Below, piece by piece: positions 59,119 to 64,000 of a DNA stretch of 64,000 nucleotides. The translations under genes were made by a program, and so were the position numbers. The stretch is from the NCBI GenBank assembly GCA_050944455.1, contig JBMNRC010000015.1, forward strand, positions 1-64,000, read 5' to 3'. The notes under the pieces are model-generated. The model saw only the letters and a program-made list of their open reading frames with translations. It was not told where the DNA came from and searched no databases. How positions within the stretch are numbered: the first letter of the stretch is position 1; each line of letters opens with the position of its first letter. Source of the stretch: Anthropogastromicrobium sp050944455. GTDB taxonomy: Bacteria; Bacillota; Clostridia; Lachnospirales; Lachnospiraceae.

Positions 59119-60119
59119 ATACGGACAAATTATTCTGCCATCTGGACAGGGATATCCTGACCTATCACGTCTACTCCATCGACTCCAACATGCAGTTTCA
59201 CGTGCATGACGGGTACGAGATTTACATCTTTCTGGACGGGAACGCGAACTACTATATCGAGCATTCCATGTACCGCCTGAAAAGAGGAAGCATCCTGGTG
59301 ATACGGCCGGGGGAGTACCATCGGGTCGCCCTCATCGACACGAACCGGTATGAGCGCGTGATCTGCAACTTTACGACAAAATATTTCGATACCCTGTCCA
59401 GCGACCGGACCAACCTCGGGGCTTGCTTCTGGGACCGTCCGGCCGGAGAGCAGAACATGGCGCTGGTGAACGAGCAGGATCTCGTGGAACTGCTCCAGAT
59501 GATCAACTGCATGGGCATGGCCAACAACAGCCCGCTGTACGGCCAGGACCTGATCGCGAAATCCTTTGCGCTGCAGATCCTGGTGAAGGTAAACCAGATC
59601 TACCGCAGCCAGATCCGCAATGAGGCCGTGCAGGGGAATGCCATGCCGCCGCTGATTACAAGGATCCTGATGTATATCGACGAGCACCTGACGGAAAAGA
59701 TCACGCTGGACGACCTTGAGGCGCAGTTTTATCTCAACGGGGCGCATCTGAGCCGGAAGTTCAAAAAAGTGATGGGCGTCACCATCTCGCATTACATTGT
59801 TTCCAAGAGGATCGAGAGGGCGGAGCAGCTGATCCGGGAGGGAAAGAACCTCACCGACATCTGCATGGAATCGGGATTCAACAACTATTCCAACTTCGCA
59901 CGGACCTTCACGCAGATGATGGGATGCTCGCCGAAGAGCTACCAGATGAAACTGCTGTCCGGACAGCCGGGAAGCGAGAGCAGAGCCAGAAGCGGAACCA
60001 GAAGCAGAAGGGAAAGCGGCGGCGAAAACGGAACCGGAAGCGGCGATGCGGACGGGAGCGGCGGCGCTGGCGGAACCCGAAGCAATAATGGTACGGATAT
60101 CGGGGACGAGGATGACTGA
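59115..60119 (+). CDS. AraC-family regulator of the carbohydrate locus
   Basis: A 334-residue regulator. The N-terminal cupin has MQFHVHDGYEIYIFLDGNAN and GSILVIRPGEYHRV. The C-terminal double helix-turn-helix covers about residues 185-285: ITLDDLEAQFYLNGAHLSRK, FKKVMGVTISHYIVSKRIER and ICMESGFNNYSNFARTFTQM, ending GCSPKSYQ. The last 48 residues are a Gly/Ser/Arg-rich low-complexity tail (RSRRESGGENGTGSGDADGS) not part of the family. Its start overlaps the oxidoreductase stop. As the last gene of the ABC-isomerase-oxidoreductase cluster it probably controls that cluster in response to its sugar. Confidence 0.92.
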   Translation: MNTDKLFCHLDRDILTYHVYSIDSNMQFHVHDGYEIYIFLDGNANYYIEHSMYRLKRGSILVIRPGEYHRVALIDTNRYERVICNFTTKYFDTLSSDRTNLGACFWDRPAGEQNMALVNEQDLVELLQMINCMGMANNSPLYGQDLIAKSFALQILVKVNQIYRSQIRNEAVQGNAMPPLITRILMYIDEHLTEKITLDDLEAQFYLNGAHLSRKFKKVMGVTISHYIVSKRIERAEQLIREGKNLTDICMESGFNNYSNFARTFTQMMGCSPKSYQMKLLSGQPGSESRARSGTRSRRESGGENGTGSGDADGSGGAGGTRSNNGTDIGDEDD

Positions 60120-60493
60120 AGAGCCGCTGAACCGGCCTCTGGTCGGCGGAACACCGCTTCAGGCCGGCCGAAGAGGTGACATCAACGCGGTCAGATTAGT
60201 TTCGGAAATTTGTACTATTTTAATCAAAAAATAACGTCCGGCCGGATCTGCCGCGAAAGCAGATCCGGCCGGATTATTGCGCAGAAACCAAAGCTGTATA
60301 ACAATCTGTGGAAGCCGTACAGGAGTGAACCTCTCCACCCAAATCCTGCGGACTATGGATGGAGTGTGCGCGGAAAGGGGTATCATGGCTGCTAAACATG
60401 GCTGTGCATCGATCGGGCGGCCCACAGCAATGATCACTGTGCGGCAATGAGGGATGCGGATGCCCTGCCGCAGTCGCTCAACGCCGTGAAGCT
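60120..60493. terminator. Bidirectional terminator between convergent genes
   Basis: CCGGCCGGATCTGC (60238-60251) and GCAGATCCGGCCGG (60259-60272) form a 14-bp stem with a CGCGAAA loop. On the minus strand TTATTTTTTG follows, serving the 60494 gene; on the plus strand ATTATT follows. The remainder (60285-60493) shows no gene or known element. Confidence 0.88.
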
Positions 60494-62491
60494 TCACTTT
60501 TTCCGGAAGGTCAGTTTCCAGGAAAATTCCAGATCTCTCTTTCCGGCGTCCGGCGACACGCTGAAGGCGAGAGCTGTCCGGCACGCGCCGTGAGGCGTGT
60601 CGAAAGAATCCTTCGGCAGGATATAGGAACCCGCGCCGGCAAGGCTCAGATCGGCGCTCGCGGTTACCGATTCTGTATTGCCGGAACTCATTTTGCCATT
60701 GGCTTCAGCGTCAGCTATGGAAGCGGAAGCGGAGAGGGATGCGGAGCCTGCCTTCGTCTGCCCGCCGGGAGCGGAAAGGGGCGCGGAGCCTGTTTTTCCC
60801 TGCCCGCCTGCTTCCGCGGCGGCCGTTTCAGGGCTGCAGCAGACCGCGTGCGCGGCGCCGCTCTCATAGCCGGAAGTCCTGATTCCGGCAATCGGCCCTT
60901 CGGCGAATTCAGCGCCGCCGGCGCCGACGGAACCTGCTCCTGACGAGAAGGTATCGAAAGCCAGAGTGACGCTCTTCACGCTGATCTCCGGGTCCTCCAC
61001 ATGGAAATGATCGGTTCTCGTGATCTCCTCGGGGACGAATCCGAATTCCGTGACGCACGAGATTCCGGGGAAATCGACCGGGGAGTCCTGGCCGATCTGC
61101 GTGATCCGGCTCATGGCAATCCTTACAGAACGGTTCTTCTCCGTCTCTTCAATCCGGTCAAAACTGCAGATCGGGGCAACGCGCTTTCCGTCGGCCAGGG
61201 TAAGCACTGGGACGAGAGCCATGTGCGATACATCCGGAACCGCTTCCAGCACGCCGTTTTCCCTCGGGACCGGGAGATACGGATCTTTGTCAAAATAGGG
61301 CGTGCCGCCGGAGATGAGCGGGAGCGAGAAGATGTGGCCGCCGCCCCGGTACAGGCACAGCGCGCGCTTTACCGGGCTGTCGGCGAAAACGTACAGGGAA
61401 ATCCCGTCTTCGGGGAGCGGCGCGGCCTCCGCAGCGTCCGGCTCATAGCCGCGGACTTTCCAGATTTTCAGGACATCCGCGACCTGCAGCGTGAGGGAAA
61501 GGTTTTCACCCAGGATGCGGTTGATGTTGCGGTAGCTGTCGGTCCGGCGGCCTTTTTTCCACATGTTGATGGAAGCCATCTGCGGATCGTACCAGAACAG
61601 AATCATCGTTCGGGTCAGACGCCTGGTGTAGGCGAAGGCGGATTTTTTCTGGTCTTCCGCAAGGTCCCCGCTGGCCAGGGCCGCCGCGAGAATCTGCAGC
61701 GCCGCGGATTCGCCGTAGGCGCCGATGCTGCGGCCGTACGAAAAGCCGAAGCCCTCTTTGTTGGACATCGCCAGAACAATCCTGGCGCTCTTTTTGAGCA
61801 TTTCGTGGATCAGATCCGGGATTTCGAAATCATAGCCGCGGCAGAGCTCGGAGATCTCGGCGGGGATCAGGATGCTGTAGCGGTCGAACCGGCCGCATCC
61901 CTTTGTCTCGTCCATGTACCCGCGCTCCCCGGAATACTCCCGGATATGGTGCAGAAGATGGGCCAGCAGCACTTCCGCCGCGTCCCGGCTTTCCCAGCCG
62001 AGAAGAGCCCGGCAGGCCGCGATGCCGAACGCGACGCCGTAATAGTTGGTCGGCTTGTGAATCAGGGCGTAATCGTTCTTCTCATCGACGAACGTGCGCC
62101 AGTCCAGGCGGACGCGCAGTTTCCGCTCGGTTTCCTTCGAAATGACCCGGCCGTACAGGCCGTGTTCTTTCAGGCGGTGGATGCCGTTCAGGGCGTTCAG
62201 GATTCCCCAGGTCTCCATCGGCATATCCGCGCACATGTCGATCACGGCGGGGATTTCCCTCAGCGCTTCCTCTTTTTCATTTTCCGGGAAAACCTCAGCT
62301 GCCATGAAGGCGAGAAAATTGATGACTTTTCCGCCGACAAACTGCGCCTTTTCGTTGTACCCGGGGACGCCGCAGAGAACGATATTTTCTTTTTCATCCA
62401 CGATTCTGCGGTAGAGGGAAAACATCCTCTCTTTCATCAGCGCGAGACACTGGGCGTCGCTCCAGGACACGCTGCGGTCAGATTCATTCAT
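60494..62491 (-). CDS. Unrecognised 665-residue protein, possible alpha/alpha-barrel glycan-active enzyme
   Basis: No firm family. The first 350 residues are helical with aromatic and acidic residues at regular intervals (IHKPTNYYGVAFGIAACRAL; YMDETKGCGRFDRYSILIPA; GFGFSYGRSIGAYGESAALQ; MILFWYDPQMASINMWKKGR), a pattern like the alpha/alpha-barrels of DUF2264 or heparinase-type proteins. Later parts are beta-rich (GGGHIFSLPLISGGTPYFDK), as in the sandwich domain that follows such barrels. Near residues 530-630 there is a low-complexity insertion (GKTGSAPLSAPGGQTKAGSA) formed by a repeated DNA segment, after which an ordered C-terminal strand set resumes. No signal peptide. ATG at 62491 has AAGGTAG upstream; an upstream in-frame start at 62542 is less likely. 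Neighbours are a sugar ABC locus and GH42, supporting a cytoplasmic role in oligosaccharide breakdown. Confidence 0.6.
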   Translation of the reverse strand: MNESDRSVSWSDAQCLALMKERMFSLYRRIVDEKENIVLCGVPGYNEKAQFVGGKVINFLAFMAAEVFPENEKEEALREIPAVIDMCADMPMETWGILNALNGIHRLKEHGLYGRVISKETERKLRVRLDWRTFVDEKNDYALIHKPTNYYGVAFGIAACRALLGWESRDAAEVLLAHLLHHIREYSGERGYMDETKGCGRFDRYSILIPAEISELCRGYDFEIPDLIHEMLKKSARIVLAMSNKEGFGFSYGRSIGAYGESAALQILAAALASGDLAEDQKKSAFAYTRRLTRTMILFWYDPQMASINMWKKGRRTDSYRNINRILGENLSLTLQVADVLKIWKVRGYEPDAAEAAPLPEDGISLYVFADSPVKRALCLYRGGGHIFSLPLISGGTPYFDKDPYLPVPRENGVLEAVPDVSHMALVPVLTLADGKRVAPICSFDRIEETEKNRSVRIAMSRITQIGQDSPVDFPGISCVTEFGFVPEEITRTDHFHVEDPEISVKSVTLAFDTFSSGAGSVGAGGAEFAEGPIAGIRTSGYESGAAHAVCCSPETAAAEAGGQGKTGSAPLSAPGGQTKAGSASLSASASIADAEANGKMSSGNTESVTASADLSLAGAGSYILPKDSFDTPHGACRTALAFSVSPDAGKRDLEFSWKLTFRKK

Positions 62492-62542
62492 TGCAGTGCT
62501 ACCTTCTTCTTTCTCCGCCGGCTTCCCCGGCGATATTGTCAA

Positions 62543-62869
62543 AAGCTATTATACAGAAAAACGGCGGAAGCTGGTAGAGTGTTTCTTTTCCATTCCCTGG
62601 GAATATCCATTGAGAACATCGCCCGGCTCTGATAAAATGGGGCATATGCTGATTCCGGAACCGGGAATAATATCGGGAACCGCGGCACCTTCAATAAAAC
62701 CGCGGCGGCGCCTGAAAGGAACGGGGGCAGCGCCGGAAGGATTTTACAGAGGGAGGAGTTCCCCAGGCTGACAGGGCGGCCGGTGGAACCGCGGCGCCCG
62801 GAACGGAATCGTCAGGGTATTTAAAAACAGAAAACCGCTTTGCGCAGCGGCACGGAGGACAGAACAGCT
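62543..62869 (+). promoter_or_regulatory. Divergent promoter region, GH42 promoter and opposite -10 box
   Basis: For the plus strand: TTGAGA (62610-62615), 17 bases, TAAAAT (62633-62638). For the minus strand: TATAAT as complement of 62548-62553, without a clear -35. GGAGG at 62854-62858 is the ribosome binding site of the GH42 gene. A small hairpin CCGCTT/AGCGG lies near 62835-62850. Confidence 0.75.
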
Positions 62870-64000
62870 ATGAAAAAGATGCTATTTCCAGGACAGAAAG
62901 GCATGATCTACGGCGGAGATTACAATCCGGACCAGTGGCTGGACCGGCCCGATATCATCAGGGAAGACATCCGGATGATGAAAGAAGCCGGCGTCAACTG
63001 CGTCACGCTGGGCGTGTTCGCCTGGGCGACGTATGAGCCGGAGGAAGATGAATTCCACTTTGACTGGCTGACCAGTCTGATGGATGAACTTTATAAAAAC
63101 GGGATCAGCACGATCCTCGCCACGCCGACCGGGGCCCGCCCGACGTGGATGGACGAGAAGTATCCGGAGTGCATGAGAGTAGGACGGGACGGCGAGCGCG
63201 CGCATCACGGCGGCCGCCATAACTTCTGCATGTCCTCCCCGGAATATCACAGGCAGGCAGAGAAGATGATCCGCGGCCTTGCCCGCGCGGTCAGCGGCCA
63301 TCCGGGCCTGATTCTGTGGCATATCTCCAACGAGCTTTCCGGCGAATGCTACTGCCCGCTGTGCCAGGCAAAATTCCGCGAATACCTCAAAGTGAAGTTC
63401 CACAACAATATCGACGAGCTCAACCATGAGTGGTGGACGCCCTTCTGGAGCCACACCTACCAGAGCTTCGACCAGGTGGAAGCCCCGATGCAGCGGGCAG
63501 AGACCGGAACGCCCGGTCTCAACCTTGCCTGGAAGGAGTTCACCAGCTGGAACATGCAGCAGTACGTTCAGTTTGAGCGGAAGATCCTTGCGGAAGAGAC
63601 GCCGGACGTCCCGGCCGGGACCAACTTCATGGAACTGTTCCCGGGGCTGGACTACCATTCGCTGGCGGATGAGCTGGACTTTGTGAGCTGGGACAATTAT
63701 CCGAGGTATGAAAACCCGAAGACAACCCTGGCCGAGGTCAGCGCGCACGCCGCCTTCGCCCACGCGAACATCCGCGGGACAAAGCCCGACAGACCTTTCC
63801 TGATGATGGAGAGCGCGCCGGGACTGGTCAACTGGCAGCCTTACAATAAGGTCCGCCGCCCGGGAACGCTCAGGCTGTCCGGTCTGCAGGCCATCGCCTG
63901 CGGCTCCGATTCCGTTCAGTACTTCCAGTGGCGCAAAGGCCGCGGCGGTTTCGAGCAGTATCACGGAGCCGTGGTGGACCATGACGGAAGAGATGATACC
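62870..64000 (+). CDS. GH42 beta-galactosidase, 5' part only
   Basis: 377 codons are present with no stop before the window end; family members have about 650-700 residues. The start GMIYGGDYNPDQW, then DIRMMKEAGVNCVTLGVFAW, ATPTGARPTWMDEKYPE and RHNFCMSSPEY are typical. The acid/base Glu is in LWHISNELSGECYC, with the Cys cluster (CYCPLCQ) that binds zinc in many GH42 enzymes; the nucleophile Glu is in LMMESAPGLVNWQ. No signal peptide is seen, so it acts inside the cell on imported galactosides, in line with the ABC sugar importer of this locus. It has its own promoter. Confidence 0.95.
   Translation, partial: MKKMLFPGQKGMIYGGDYNPDQWLDRPDIIREDIRMMKEAGVNCVTLGVFAWATYEPEEDEFHFDWLTSLMDELYKNGISTILATPTGARPTWMDEKYPECMRVGRDGERAHHGGRHNFCMSSPEYHRQAEKMIRGLARAVSGHPGLILWHISNELSGECYCPLCQAKFREYLKVKFHNNIDELNHEWWTPFWSHTYQSFDQVEAPMQRAETGTPGLNLAWKEFTSWNMQQYVQFERKILAEETPDVPAGTNFMELFPGLDYHSLADELDFVSWDNYPRYENPKTTLAEVSAHAAFAHANIRGTKPDRPFLMMESAPGLVNWQPYNKVRRPGTLRLSGLQAIACGSDSVQYFQWRKGRGGFEQYHGAVVDHDGRDDT

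Overview
The window looks like the chromosome of a GC-rich (about 60% by eye), anaerobic, low-redox Bacillota, most likely a Lachnospiraceae-type Clostridium relative. The basis is the mix of families: oligoendopeptidase F, LytR-CpsA-Psr (LCP) proteins, GHKL/LytTR two-component pairs, an ECF-type vitamin transporter beside coaX and coaBC, a DUF815 AAA ATPase, an Mbeg1-like protein and YtcQ/YteP/YtcP-type sugar ABC transporters. Ribosome binding sites are strong (AGGAGG-like), sigma-A promoters near consensus are readable, and several genes start with TTG. No rRNA, tRNA, insertion sequence, phage gene or CRISPR array was seen.

Layout. 0.3-3.4 kb: an AraC regulator divergent from oligoendopeptidase F. 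3.9-8.9 kb: an envelope-polysaccharide group with a polyprenyl-phosphate sugar transferase, glucosamine-6-phosphate deaminase and two tandem LCP paralogues that carry lipoprotein-type signals. 9.1-16.8 kb: housekeeping and unknown genes (DUF815 ATPase, TVP38-type membrane protein, Mbeg1-like hydrolase, CinA-type amidohydrolase, DUF2238-like membrane protein, alpha/beta hydrolase). 17.1-19.6 kb: a GH3 glycosidase with a membrane tail. 19.7-25.9 kb: a complete peptide/nickel-type ABC transporter (SBP, two ATPases, two permeases) behind a consensus promoter. 26.5-29.5 kb: FucU-type mutarotase and glycogen phosphorylase. 29.9-34.1 kb (minus strand): coaBC, an ECF S component (probable PanT), coaX, azlC and azlD, that is, pantothenate uptake plus three CoA-synthesis activities, followed by a branched-chain amino-acid exporter. 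34.8-40.6 kb: MATE transporter, an orphan LytTR regulator lacking the phosphoacceptor Asp, and Lon protease with a consensus promoter and a CIRCE (HrcA) operator.

40.9-48.7 kb is the most unusual part. A GHKL kinase and LytTR regulator are followed by a 21-bp-period direct repeat of the kind LytTR proteins bind, two tiny overlapping reading frames and a terminator. Then come a lipoprotein, a 36-residue exported peptide, a paralogue of the lipoprotein that has lost its lipobox Cys, and a three-gene ABC-2 transporter. This block is less GC-rich than its surroundings and I do not recognise the paralogous protein family. It is the best candidate here for an undescribed system.

48.8-52.9 kb: a CPA2-type antiporter, a secreted beta-helix-like protein and a small acidic protein. 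53.2-64 kb: a carbohydrate locus with an ABC sugar importer (SBP, two permeases, no ATPase), a TIM-barrel isomerase, a Gfo/Idh/MocA oxidoreductase, an AraC activator, an unrecognised 665-residue protein on the opposite strand and a GH42 beta-galactosidase cut by the window end.

A general property runs through the window: many spacers are built of drifting short repeats (for example 13.2-13.5, 21.6-21.8, 34.1-34.8 and 50.2-50.5 kb), and genes next to such spacers often carry low-complexity terminal extensions of similar composition.
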